Positions 14,178-25,560 of a stretch of 64,000 bases of DNA are shown piece by piece (position 1 is the first letter of the stretch; each line of letters starts with the position of its first letter). The position numbers and the translations under genes were made by a program. This DNA comes from Toxotes chatareus (taxonomy: Eukaryota; Chordata; Actinopteri; Toxotidae). The notes below the pieces were generated by a model, which ran no database searches, was not told the origin of the DNA, and saw only the letters and a program-made list of their open reading frames with translations. The DNA lies in NCBI GenBank assembly GCA_016801885.1, contig CM028897.1, forward strand, positions 9,796,501-9,860,500. The letters are read 5' to 3'.

Positions 14178-16436
14178 CTATCTGGAGGAGTTAGAGCTGG
14201 AACGAGAGCGGTGACGCCTGCGACCAGGAGATCTGGAGCGAGAACGGCGGCGTGCTGGGGACCGTCTCCTCGGAGAGCGGGACCTGAAAGGACACAGAAA
14301 GAGAAAGCAGACAGAATGAGACTACCTAACTGTCTTAACCAAAGACCACACGCAATAGTAAAGCAGATGAGGTTGTGAGACTGACCTTCTCCTCATGCGT
14401 GGCGGGCTGCGACGCCACATAGGCGGTGGTGGGGGCATTCTGCGAGGGGGAGAGGGTCTACGAGGTGGAGGACGGACTCGCTGAGTCAGCACGGCAGATG
14501 CAGAGATTTCCTGTCCATCAATCTGACCTATTAATAACGAAGTAATCGCAGAAAGTTATTCAACACAAATATCCAGAGTAATCCTGCGAGACAGAGACCC
14601 TGAAACAAACACTCTGGCCTACCTCCGTCCATGTGTTTCAGGGCCTTCTGGGCCTCCTCAGGAGTCTCAAACTCCACATAAGCATAGCCCCTGGACAGGT
14701 GTGGGTGAAGCCTGTCCATTGGCATTTCAACCATTTTTATTTTCCCATAAGTGGAAAAGATCTCCTGGATGTGGTCCTGTGCAAAAAAAAGACAGAGCAC
14801 ATTGAACACAGTACACAGAACACTGTTGATTATCTGTGCAGGAATGTTGTCATTGTGTATGAGCAAAATACCGCTGACGATCGGACCAAATCCATTTTTT
14901 AACCATACTCATAATGGCACTTTTTTCACTTTCTACAATGACAGATGTTCTTTTCTACCTAGCACAGTGTTTCTGAGGTCATTTCAAAATGTTACATCAT
15001 GATTAAACCTGTGCACAACCATCAAATCAAGATTAACAGCTTCAAAGCAGCTTATTTCTCCTTGGCTATAAAATGTGTAACCATTCCTCTGCTGACCTTG
15101 GTGACATTCCTGGTCAGCCGTCCCAGGTGGACTTTGGTTGGTTTGGGGCTTGGGCTTCTTTTCCTTCGTTCCTTATCATCTCCCCTCTTCTGCGTTTTGG
15201 ACCTGCAGAACCACAAACAAAACACTGATTAACTTGCTCGTGGTTTAAATGAGCAAAACGCAAAATATTGTGAAAACACTGTGTTGTTGTATTAGATAAA
15301 TTGATTTACGCAGAGCGGGAGCGGCGACGGTTGTCATGGCGTCGGCGGCTAGGGCTCGGGGAGCCCGAGGAGCTGGAAGAGGACGAGGAACGAGAGCTAG
15401 AGGAACCAGATCGACTGGAACCAGATGAACTGGATCCACTTGAGGATCCCGAGCTGGAACCAGAGCTGCTGCTTGAAGTAGAGCTAGATCTGGATCTAGT
15501 CATAGTCAAAACAAAGAAAAAAGGTTTTACCACAATGTACAAATTTAAGAATAATACTGTCACTAACATAATTACAAATACTCATACAAAGAGATGATTT
15601 AGAAAACAAACCTGCTGCTGCTGCTGCCAGTGGAAGCACTGCGGCGTTTCCTTACTTTCTCCCGTCCTCTCTCCTTGTCCCCTTCCTTTGTACCACTTTT
15701 TTCTTTGCCTCTGTCTTTTGTTTTTTCCTCCTCCTTCCGCTTTGTGGGTGATGGTGCCCTAAAGTCAGAGACAAATTGCTGTTACTTTTAAATCATTTAC
15801 ATTGTAAATGTTAACCAATCTGTCAATATATTTTCTGCTTAATCACAAAAAAAAAATCAGAAAACAGTGAACACTTCAAATCGCTATTTTTGTCTGACAG
15901 ACGGTCCATAGCCCAAAGTTATACAAACTGCAATAATACAAAACAAGGAAATTCGGACTTTTGAGAAGCTGGAACCAACAAAAAAGCGATTTTTTATTTA
16001 TTATTATTTTTTTGCTAATAAATGAATGAAACGATTAATCGATTTTCAAAATGGTCGGCCACCAATGTTATGTCGACGACTCAAATATCGTTTCAGATGA
16101 TCCATGATCGTGATCCAGCCGATTGATGGAGACAATAAAATGATAAGTAACCGAAGAAACAAACACTTAACGTTACTGAGCAAATGCAAATTATCACGAA
16201 AACATCTCAAACATGTTAACTGTAATGCCAACAACAGCAGAAATCCGCCGCCATTGATTTTCATTCAAAACAAGATACAGGTAGCTGGTAACTGGGGCGG
16301 CTGTTTATCGACAACTGCTCTCTTCGTGAAGTGCACACACGACCAGAAAACCTGAAGAATTGTTTCGTATGTGATGCCCTACATGCTGGGGGTGAAAGTA
16401 GTTTGAATGCGATCCGATTAAAGGTCGAACTTACAT
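14178..16436 (-). CDS. rnps1: RNA-binding protein with serine-rich domain 1
   Basis: RNPS1 is a nuclear splicing activator and peripheral exon-junction-complex factor (ASAP/PSAP complexes with SAP18 and ACIN1 or PNN) that also affects nonsense-mediated decay. Exons: 16435-16436 (only AT of the ATG, after a 5' UTR exon), 15612-15758, 15310-15495, 15097-15202, 14623-14776, 14386-14527 and 14178-14283. The phases sum to 280 aa. Residues 1-42 are basic and start MAPSPTKRK; about 43-105 are an extreme serine/arginine run; the RRM covers about 135-210 with RNP2 VHLGRL (136-141) and RNP1 RGYAYVEF (176-183). The C-terminus is proline- and RS-rich and ends RSSSNSSR. The start is set by splicing: exon 1 ends AAAT before GTAAGT and exon 2 opens GGCACC, which creates the ATG. 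This matches the shorter human isoform as I recall it. Confidence 0.95.
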
Positions 16437-16560
16437 TTCTTTCAAACGATAGGATTTCGCTTCCACCACTTGCTGCCCGAGAAAACCGTCGCTCGGTGAT
16501 GACGTCAAAGCGGACGTTACGTGAGAAACTGAGCGCCACTTACAACTCATTTGTTGACGA
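16435..16560 (-). promoter_or_regulatory. rnps1 first exon / promoter with palindromic CRE
   Basis: The 5' UTR exon of rnps1 ends at 16435 with a strong GTAAGT donor; its upstream limit near 16560 is a guess. The perfect palindrome TGACGTCA (16500-16507), a CREB/ATF site, lies within it. The plus-strand gene starts in the opposite direction, so this may be a shared divergent promoter. Confidence 0.5.
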
Positions 16561-17480
16561 TTAAAGAAAATGGAATTTATGTCTGTGTGCGTGTGATTAC
16601 ATCGTAGCTATGCAAAGACGAAACGTATCATCATGGTGTGTGAATTGATTTAACCGAAAGGAACCAACAATCGATCTTCTCTTTTGTCGACAAGGTTTGA
16701 CAAGGTGAGCGCTGCACTTTATAACCGCACTGTTGTCTTTAGCCAGCTCAGCTAACATCAGCTGAACTTGATACCAATGTATTCTTGCTACCACAACGAA
16801 AAATATGTTCACCCGTTTCCAGTGTACATTAATGAGTAGCTAGGATAGACTAACATTAGTGGTAAATTTAAATAAGGGCTTATTCATCGACGCGACTCAG
16901 ATACATTGGTACTGTGTAATAATAAGAGCGCCCCTAGACATAGTAAGACTAAAGAGTAGGTTGATCTAACGAGAAATATTTCTTGTCACAGCAAGATAAT
17001 TTGATATAAAACCAGAAAAACATGCCCTTATTGTCATGTCACTTATCTGGGTCCAGACCCAGGTCGCGGGGGCAGCTCCCGCCCAATTCACAATGCACCG
17101 AAGTCCTGTGGCACCTCCACAGGTGGTGAGCCCATGGGAGGCGGTGCCACCTGGAGTGGGATTCAAACCCACGACTCTGAGAAGTTGAGTTTCATGCTCT
17201 ACCAACTGAGCTACCCGGGCAGCTGCCCTTATTGTTTGGAATAAAAATATAAAACCTGAAAAGGATCCATTTAGAAACTGAGCAGATTACTTTTGTAATG
17301 GTGGTAGCAGTGTATTATATCGCTTGTATTTTCACAGATAAGAAGAAGTCACACATTATTCACATTTTTTACATTTATGTTTCAGTATTAAATATACATG
17401 TGTTAGTCACAGTTTTTTGTTATATGAATCTTCCAGACATTAACAGCCTAAATCACAGAGCTACTCTGGTTTGAGAGACG
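16561..17480. other. divergent intergenic region / probable intron 1 of the plus-strand gene
   Basis: A possible non-coding first exon of the plus-strand gene ends at 16704 before GTGAGC. A matching acceptor lies at 17435-17436 after a T-rich stretch. If this is real, the SINE at 17035-17223 sits in its first intron. No other gene is seen. Confidence 0.35.
17023..17235 (-). mobile_element. tRNA-derived SINE with 12-bp target-site duplications
   Basis: On the minus strand the element (17035-17223) begins with a tRNA-like head: box A TAGCTCAGTTGG and box B GGTTTGAATCC, followed by a tRNA-unrelated body. It is flanked by identical direct repeats tgcccttattgt at 17023-17034 and 17224-17235, the signature of LINE-mediated insertion. 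The intact duplications suggest a fairly recent insertion. The head is not a functional tRNA because the anticodon stem pairs poorly. Confidence 0.85.
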
Positions 17481-19500
17481 ATGGGTCGGCTGGATGATGC
17501 GGCCAAACACAAAGTGGTGGAGCTGCGGAAAGCTGGTCTGAGTTTCCGTAAGATCAAAGCTGTGCTGGAGCTGGAGAACATCAAGGTATCTGCCCAGGCC
17601 ATCTACCTGTTCCTGAGGGAGGTCCAAGGGAGGCCGCCAGGGAGGGTCAGGCCCGTGGAGGCTGGAAGTAGCACAGCAACATCACAAGTGCAAGCTCGAG
17701 CCGGGGCAATACAAGACAGCTGGAGTAACATTCATCTCCAAAACCTGCTACGGGAGGGATCTCACCATGCTGGCTTTACAGCAGCTGCAGACTTTGCCAA
17801 ACAAACTTCCACTAATTCAGAGTCTGGTTCAAAGCAATCTGGGTATGGGGAGACCAGTGGAGGCAGCAGGCCAGAACAGCAACATGAGGGAGATAAAGAA
17901 GAAAATGACATTCAGATTGTTAGCGTCACCTCCCTTGCGCAAAACAGCCAACAAAGATGTCTCCAGTCCACTGTAACAAGGGCAGAGACAGGCGCTGTGT
18001 CTTCCACGCCAGTTGCTTCTGGAGCATTCACAAGGAGGAGAGTCACACCTTCTCCAGCAACCAATTCGATGTTGGCAGCTCGAAAGAGGCTTTTGGATAA
18101 AGCACTGTCACACAGGCTGAAGGTACTTATCTAAACATAAGTTCCCCCAAGTGTCACAATCTTAATTGTGTTTGATTTGTAATTATAGTTTATAATAGCA
18201 CAAAACTTATGTAAGGTGCCAGATACTATAAGATATTAAATTGTTTTTCAGTCTTAAATTGCATAAATTGTTTGTCAACAGTCATTCAATCAGATGGCAT
18301 CACTGATGAGGAGAGATCACTCAAGTGTCCAGGGTTCGGATTTGAGAAGTGCAGTCCCTCAGCCGTCTGAAACCTATGATCTGACCACCGAAAAGGTAAG
18401 AAAAGAGCAAACCTCAAATGCCACAACTGATTTCAGGCCTGATTATGGGAGCTTGCCAATTTACGACTCAATCAAAGTTTTATGTTTCATGTTGATGTAA
18501 CACTGCATTATAGCTTTCATGATATCTTTTGAATGTTGCACAGACTGTTATGGAGACTCAGCCTGCAGGAGGCAATGCTCCCAGGCGTTTCCTGACACAG
18601 AGACCGGGTCTGTCTGTCCGCTCCCCTCACCCTCCTCCTCGGGTTGGGATTCGTCTTCCTAATCGGCCACCAGCGCCTTTAACATCTTCAGCTCCTGGGG
18701 GTGCGGTCATCCGTCTACAGACCCCTGGAGGCCAGGGTACTACTCGTAATGAAAGGAACCCGAGCCCCCAGCAGGCAGCCCAAGACGCCGGATGGAGAGG
18801 TGCCCTGCAGGATCAGATTCAGACCCTGGGTTCTGAGGTTCGCAGCTTGGGTCTGGCAGTGAAGATGCTGGTGGAGCAGCAGTGCCGCCTGGAGAGGGAG
18901 CAGTCACAGCAGACCCGCATTCAGAAGCAGATCCTCAGCACCCTACAGAGCCTCACCTCCAAACTGGGACACTGTAGCACTTCTCAGCAACAGCACAACA
19001 GAACTCCATCACCTTCTGCTTTGCCAACAGCTTCTGTATCTACCTCCTTTAGCCAAGACTCCTTCAGCTTTAGTCAAGGCACGTACACGCAGTGCAGCCA
19101 AACCCAGCCAAGCTACAACTCTTTAGAGAGTTTAGAAAATGTAGAAGCCTTTAAACTGCCAGGACTGAGCCCTACAAGCATGAATGGGTTTCCACCATGT
19201 AGCAATGCTGAGAACCTCCCGCTTAATCACACTCCCCCTCAAACGCAACCATATGCAGCTCCATACGCACAGCAAACCAGTCAAACACTCATGCCACCCT
19301 ATACACAATCCTACGTGTCGACATACAGCCAGTCACATTCTCAGAGTTTCAGAATATCAGAGAGCAAATCATCTGATTTCCCAAGCAGCTGTTCCGCAAG
19401 GTCTCTCCAGGACTGCAGTGTGTCCACCCAGCCGGTGATGAACTCTAACCACTCCACAGAGGATCAACAAATCAGTATTATCAAAGTGGAAGGACCGTAG
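17481..19500 (+). CDS. uncharacterised protein: N-terminal helix-turn-helix, coiled coil, C-terminal SUMO-type motif
   Basis: I do not recognise this gene. Exons 17481-18122, 18282-18395 and 18544-19500 have GT/AG borders, all phase 0, and give about 570 aa. Residues 4-48 (KVVELRKAGLSFRKIKAVLE then a second helix SAQAIYLFLREV) resemble the helix-turn-helix of Tc1/mariner- or Psq-type DNA-binding domains. Residues 50-330 are low-complexity, Ser/Pro/Gln-rich linker. Residues about 340-394 form a predicted coiled coil with heptad L/I/V positions, suggesting oligomerisation. The tail is Q/S/T/P-rich, and the protein ends IKVEGP, where IKVE is a psi-K-x-E SUMO consensus (K566). There is no catalytic DDE triad. 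It could be a nuclear regulator domesticated from a transposase; this is inference. The ATG at 17481 is the first in frame and precedes the conserved-looking HTH. Confidence 0.75.
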
Positions 19501-19793
19501 AGGTCTTCAGATTCCAGAGGGGTTTGGGACTATAAGGGCTTGGATGCTTTTTTTTTGTCACTTTAGTATAGTTACTGAAGACACATGTTTTTACAATTAA
19601 CATATGCTGTAGCATTTTTAAGCTGATTTATTTCCAAAGTACATTTTAAAAGATTACAAACGGCAATAGAGTCACAGGATTACAATGCTTTAGTAAAATG
19701 TGGTGATTTGTGATTTGTCTTTACTGTAGGCAATGAACACAGATGAAATGATAAATGATGTACCCTAATGGTACTTTGCCTTTTTTTTTTTTG

Positions 19794-19799
19794 TTTATT
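19794..19799 (-). terminator. possible poly(A) signal of the first P450 gene
   Basis: AATAAA on the minus strand, about 365 bases past the P450 stop at 20164. It lies inside the 3' UTR of the convergent plus-strand gene, so the two transcripts may overlap tail to tail. No other canonical signal was seen between 19800 and 20163. Confidence 0.35.
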
Positions 19800-19888
19800 T
19801 TTATCAACTTATTTTGTATCACTAGAACTGGCATTACAAACTGTTACTTTTCATACCTCTGTTCTAAATGACAGAAAAAAAAAATAAT

Positions 19889-19894
19889 AATAAA
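19889..19894 (+). terminator. poly(A) signal AATAAA of the plus-strand gene
   Basis: AATAAA about 390 bases after the stop codon at 19500, in an A-rich context. It defines the likely 3' UTR as 19501 to about 19915. Confidence 0.65.
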
Positions 19895-20163
19895 GATGAT
19901 CCTAAGTACATTCCTATTTCAGTTTGTAAGGTAGTATGTGTGAAGCAAACAGATTGACATTTCATGACACCTTATCATAGAGTTTCATGGACGTGTCATA
20001 AAGTTGTGCATAAAACTTAAACAGATCAGCATGTTGAGGGTGTACAGCTAAAGTTTACTAAAGGTGCAGTTCATCTTATTACCTACTTCATTTTTGATGA
20101 TTAATCATTGTCAGGCTTCTCAGCAGCAGATAGCGGCGTCTACAAAAGTTTGTAAATGTTTTG

Positions 20164-23100
20164 TCAGACCCTGCTGATAGCACAGAGCTCATGAGGCGAA
20201 GGGGCGAGGGCAAGGCCCATAGCTGGTGTCAGATCCAGTTCATCCTCTGTAACTCCAGGTGGAGGAGTGAAACGAAAGTGCTGGAGGAGAGACGTGAAGA
20301 AGAGGAAGAGCTCCATCCTGGCCAGACTTTCTCCTATACAAGCCCTCGAGCCTGAAACAAATGAAGGAATGTCACATCTTCAAGTAAAGTTGTTCTGACA
20401 AATTTCTTGGTGACAATAAACAAAATCAGAGGTACCTGCAGAGAACGGTAGAAAAGCATCCCTCTTCCTGAACTTCCCTTCCTCATCTAGAAAATGGCCA
20501 GGGTTAAAAGTGTAGGTCTTTTCCCACTCATCTTCATCCTGAAGAGCAGATGACAGTAGAACAACCACTGGGGTCCCCTAAAATATGTAGGACATGGTGT
20601 TACATTTTAGGTTTGATTGGAAATGGTTTTAAGGGTTACAGAATAACTCAAAACATAAATTTAAGTCACCACTGTGAGTGACTTAACAAACCAAATAAAT
20701 ACAAACCAACACCCAACACTTACCTTCTTGATGAAGTAGCCTTGGAAGGTGACATCTCGGGAGGCAGAACGTGCAATTATAGGCACAGTACAGATCATTC
20801 TCTGTATTTCATGGATGACAGCATCAGTGTACGGCAGGTTCTTTCTGTCCTCTACTTGGACCTGTCGGTTTCCTACCACCCTGGACATCTCCCCCTGAAC
20901 CTGATCTGGGACATGAACAAAAGCTTATTCACATTGTTATGCAGTGAAGGACAGAACAGTGCTGGCTGACTACACTGGTTGAATGTCCTGTCTTTTTTAC
21001 AGCCATACAAAGGGGAATTGTAACATGAGCTTTCTGTCAACACTTCTTATTTTGAGTGTTCTGAAGGATAAAACTGAGGTTCTGCTGTGATCAAAATAAC
21101 ATCAATCTCTGGAACATTTTAAAATAGCTGAAAAAGTAGCTGCCCAATACATTTATCCTATAGCTTAAAACAATTAATAGATTGGTTGGGTCAGGTTTGC
21201 TGGGGATGGTTGTCTCGCTGTGAAATGCTGGGCCTGCACCTAATAAATAAGGATGAGAGTTTCAAACAAGATTTTCATATGTACAGTAAGTCATCCATGA
21301 CATATCGTGTTCCTACCTTGTACTTCTGGGTACCTGGCCATGAGCAGTAAGCCATATCTTAGAGTAGATGATGTAGTGTCAGTGCCAGCAGTAAACAGGT
21401 TGACAATAGTCGTCTGCAGGTTGTCTTCATGATAGTGAGAATTCTTACTTCCAGATGCCTTATGAGGACAATTGTCAGTGATACAATCACTTTTGAATGG
21501 AGCAGTTTCACAAGCAGCATTTCCATGTTCCCTTCGGTCAGTCAACATTTCTCTTCATCACATTTATGTAAAACTTGAATATATAATATTTCAATCTCAT
21601 TGCCCTTTAACGTTTGTTACTAGACACTCAGTGTGAGGTCTTTGTACTCATAATTACAGTACGTACGGTACAACCTTTCCTCTGCTTGCACACCTGCTTC
21701 AGTTAATCTGTTATTTAAAAAATAGGTTTGGAATTCAATATCCTAGATTGACATACATGACACAGAATGAATATTTAACAGACAAACAAAAGGCTTATGC
21801 AGCACAAATAGTTTTCTTTCCATACTCCAGGAAACAGTTATATTTTATACCTCAAGCTGCATCTTGCGGGCCAGAAAGGAATCCACAAAACCTCTGCACA
21901 TGTGAGGATTAAGGGTCTCTTGTAAACCCTTGGTCAACTCTGTCATCAGTTTCCTGTTTGCAAAAGCATTGTTTATCAGTTGCTTTCGGGCTCCAAACCA
22001 ACTGAACAAGCTCGGAAAGTTGTTGTATAACTGTTAAAAAAATAAAACAAAACAAACACATCACACATGATCTGCTTAAGAGTCAACAATTAACAGTGAT
22101 TATACAGTTGATATAACGTTTTGGTTAGGAGGTCGTTTGGAATACTGGAAATGCCCTAATTACTTGCCTAGAACTTCCTAGTTTAAGGAAAGATAGATAA
22201 GCTGTCATTGTGATGATGTTAGTCAAGGTAGCAGTTGTGAGTATTGCTGTCTGGAGCTGATACGCTGAGTGTCGTCTTGTGCTGCTGTGCTGTTAAGTTC
22301 AAAAATTAGCAGTCTTTATCCAGAATCGCTTCCTCCACCTTTAATGCATAACTGCAACATCCAGGGGCAGCTGTGCCTCAGCAGGTAAACCTGGTCAATG
22401 TGAACAGTAAATACTGTACTCTTAGTGGAAATAGATGTCTCAACGCAATATTCCGATTTTTCATTAGATTTGTTTGTGTTCTAGTGAAGATCACAAATGA
22501 TCCAAGATCCATAGTTAACTTCTCCAGTTTATCCGGAATATTAAGGAGCCTTTTTTTGATATAATGCAGAAAGTCACTGAAAACTTCCAAGCAGAGCCAA
22601 CTGTAGAGCTGCTGCAATGGAGGATGTACTGATACTGCTATGTCTGGCTATACCATCATCAAGTAACAATCCAGTTGGTGTAATACTGAAATCAGGGGGC
22701 TTCATCCTCAAGAATTATTATGTGAATGAGGGGTTGGCCTCAGTTTCCAGTGAAGTCAAAACCACTGATCTCTTCCAAATAGCTTCCAGCAGCCTTCCAA
22801 AAAACAAAGGACTTTCACCTCTCCAACTGACTCTGGAGTTAAGCCACCCATTCAGAGATTCACAAAATGGTAAACCATTGACTCAGCAAGGCAAATGGTC
22901 AATGATCTCCTCAGGCTTGTTTCTGCAACCACAGTGCAAGGAAGGCAACTGACCTGTTTTGTGTGGTTTAGGAGAGGTGGGACAGGATGTGGGAGGGGGT
23001 AACTAAGTTATTATTACTCAGGTCAGCTGTAAATTACTACATAATACCTGTACTGAAAGAGAGCCCATGAGCTGAGTGTTCTCACCAGCTCGGTTCACCA

Positions 23101-24194
23101 TAGATCTGAACTCTTTGTCATCGTATTCAAATCTGTTCCCATAGACAAAAGAACAGATGATATTGGAGATAGCATAGCTCACTGGCTCAGTGGTGTCAAA
23201 GGCTTTACCTGAAAAAAAAAAAAAAAGAAGTGTTTTTCATTTCATTTCATAAATCTCCCACAACAAAAAATTCTGGATGTAATATATTCAAGATAGAATT
23301 TGAATGTACACTTAATTTAAATCTCATTCTTGTTCAAATCGTGTTAATCCAGAGTTTAGTCATAATCAAAACAAAGGTTCTTATGTCAAAGGTTTATCAC
23401 CTTCTTTTGCTTTAAAAACATTAATCAGGTATTGACTTTCCTCTATGATTTTCTCCTCATTTCTCCTCTTTCCCACTCCAAAGTTTTTCAGGTTAGTCAG
23501 TGCAAAGTGCCTCATCTCTTTCCAAGTGTCTCCATTGGCAAAAATAATTCCTGGAGATGACAGGGTTTTAGTTTCTTTTTGGAAGAGTTTGTTGATAAAG
23601 GGGCATAGTTTTCAAGACCATATTTTAAAAAGAAAAATAAATGAATAAAATACAACGAAAAACATATATAACACAATTTTTAAAAAATACAAACTTGCTT
23701 AGCATAATTTTGTTTCTTTCTCACCGTGTGTCAATTTCAGGTCTCTGATGATTGGCAACGTTTCCATGTCTGTAAATGTGTCATGGTTCACCAGAGCCTG
23801 CTTGATCGTCTTGTATCCTGCCATTACAACTGCTTTTTTGATCCCAAAGTGGACTGTGAACACTGGTCCATGCTTCTTGGAGAGCTTAAATATATATAGA
23901 AAACCCTCAAAACTTTCAAAATTATACAAACATCTGACATCTATCCATCTGATTGTAAATGTATGTCTATTTACAAACACACTTGAAATACAATTTATTT
24001 ACCTCATACAGTGTTCTGTAAGGTGTCTTAGGATCCAGCTGTAGCAAATTGCCAAGCAGAGGCAGGGGCCTGGGTCCTGGGGGCTCCTTTGTCCGAGGGC
24101 TAAAGCTGGAGAGGATTAGATAGAGGATAACCAGAATCACAAATGTACCCAGTAGAGTCTCTGTATTGGTGAACTGCAGCAGAAGGTCTTCCAT
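20164..24194 (-). CDS. cytochrome P450 family 2, CYP2K-like (copy 1)
   Basis: ER-bound monooxygenase that takes electrons from P450 reductase. Fish CYP2K enzymes act on fatty acids and xenobiotics; the substrate of this copy cannot be read from sequence. Nine exons in the standard CYP2 pattern: 24003-24194, 23725-23884, 23401-23550, 23048-23208, 21851-22030, 21317-21458, 20724-20905, 20436-20577, 20164-20351. Phases agree and give 498 aa. Landmarks: signal-anchor helix about 14-32; proline hinge PPGPRPLP 38-45; I-helix AGTDTT 305-310; K-helix EIQR 361-364; heme loop FSAGSRACIG 434-443 with the thiolate ligand C441. All key residues are present. Intron 4 (22031-23047) is longer than in copies 2 and 3. 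The exact CYP name needs phylogeny; CYP2W1-like is the alternative because human CYP2W1 is an adap1 neighbour. Confidence 0.9.
22031..23047 (-). other. expanded intron 4 of P450 copy 1
   Basis: About 1.0 kb, against 583 bp (27886-28468) in copy 2 and 441 bp (33293-33733) in copy 3. It holds an open plus-strand frame of 111 codons (22617-22952) without splice, promoter or family support. It is probably an inserted, unidentified repeat. Confidence 0.4.
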
Positions 24195-25309
24195 TGCTGC
24201 CGTTCTTTCACTTCACCCACAAGTATTGTCTCTGACTAATAACAAAGTCAGAGACAAGACTTGTGAGCTCTTATACTCCTTTTTTGTCTGTGTTCCAATT
24301 TGCTGTTGCGCAACTTTGGAAGTTTGAACTTTGGACAAGATTTGAACAAAATTACCTGTCAAGGGGAACAATAAGCTAATAGCCCCATCCTCTCCCTCTC
24401 TCTCTCTCTCTCTTTATGGCTCCGTGTGTGTGTGAGAGAGAGGTATGTGGTGGAGGGATACATATACATATAATATTAATATACATACTCTGCAAGCCTC
24501 TGCGACCCATCCCCAGATATATCAAGGTATCTTGTAGGATATTGTCAGGGTGGATGTCCACTAGCTGAAGTTCAGCATAAGTTACATGATGCAGCAGGAC
24601 AATGTAGGTACTTTGCAATGATCAAGCAAGACAACAGCAGCCACCAACAGACTGGTGGGACTGAAGAAGAGGAAATCTTCACTAAGAGACATTTGTTCTG
24701 ATGCTGACTGTGCTTTGCGGGAGAAGCGCTGTAGCAGCTCAAATGGTCCTTTCAGACACACGGCTTCATCTGTTTCAGCACCACAGGCGTTTCATCACTC
24801 ATGAATTGCTGCCAAGTCACCTGTACAGGACTGCAGCAATGTGCTACATAGGTTTCTATGTCCGCCCACACAGCCTTGGATCAGTGTGAAGGGAGTAAAG
24901 AGGAGGTGGAGATGCATGGATTTTACACACAGAGTTACCAAGTTAATCATAAATTGCTTTTGCTTGGATCAGAATTTGAATCTGAACTGGGGAGGGAGAG
25001 CCCCCTGCTGGACATCTGGAGTCATACATCCCAGTTTCTTTGCAGTCAGAGTTATGCACATTAATATATTTGACAGACAGGCTTTCATTACAGGTCGATG
25101 GCATTCTCAACATAACCAGTGATCGAACAATGATCATTGTCATGAAACACATATGAACTTCAGAGTACACTGGGAATTTAATTAAGACCTGACGGCGCTT
25201 GTATGACACCCATTTGGCTTTCTATGGACATATACTTGTTTCTTTAAACACGTTTGCGTGGACAACCGGCCACATCATGAACCTCCAGAGAGCTCAGAAA
25301 GTATATAAC
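24195..25309. other. 5' flank of P450 copy 1
   Basis: Region upstream of the ATG at 24194. It should hold the promoter. I found no further exon and no clear xenobiotic response element by eye. Confidence 0.4.
24388..24440. repeat. (TC)n/(GT)n/(GA)n microsatellite
   Basis: Compound simple repeat in the 5' flank of P450 copy 1, about 190 bases upstream of its ATG. Confidence 0.8.
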
Positions 25310-25560
25310 ACATGTCCTTTGATGAAATCACTGAATGAGGGATTGACAGAGAGATCTGTCTCCAAACTCGTCCTCAAGTCCAAAGCAGACCGTGAACACT
25401 GGTCCATATTTTCTGGAAAGCTAAACATATCCACGCAAGTAAACATGAGTTTCACAGTGTTAGGTAGGAAATTGAGCAATGGAAGGAATCACAGTGGTTC
25501 AGGTAAACAAAACGATTCTCACATCAAAAAGAGAGTGGTCAGGTTTCGAAGCAGGCCGTA
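25310..25560 (-). pseudogene. CYP2K-like remnant (parts of exon 2, intron 1 and exon 1)
   Basis: On the minus strand 25310-25420 matches exon 2 of copy 2 (29273-29435). Both edges align, but about 50 bases in the middle, encoding the AGY..KQALV part, are missing. The intron that follows also aligns with copy 2 intron 1 (for example gaagtgaaat-type blocks near 25440-25480 versus 29460-29490), and the last bases of exon 1 align at 25523-25550 with 29612-29640. No open frame survives, and exons 3-9 are absent downstream. This is a decayed fragment of a fourth array member between copies 1 and 2. Confidence 0.75.

Noticed and set aside
15301..15597. 98-codon plus-strand ORF rich in Glu/Asp/Leu/Pro
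   Set aside because: It is the antisense shadow of the rnps1 serine/arginine-rich exon; repetitive SR codons read backwards give an acidic open frame.
17140..17223. tRNA gene candidate on the minus strand
   Set aside because: Boxes A and B are present, but the anticodon stem pairs poorly and the unit continues into a SINE body with flanking target duplications.
22617..22952. 111-codon plus-strand ORF inside intron 4 of P450 copy 1
   Set aside because: No family match that I recognise, no promoter or poly(A) signal. More likely inserted repeat sequence.
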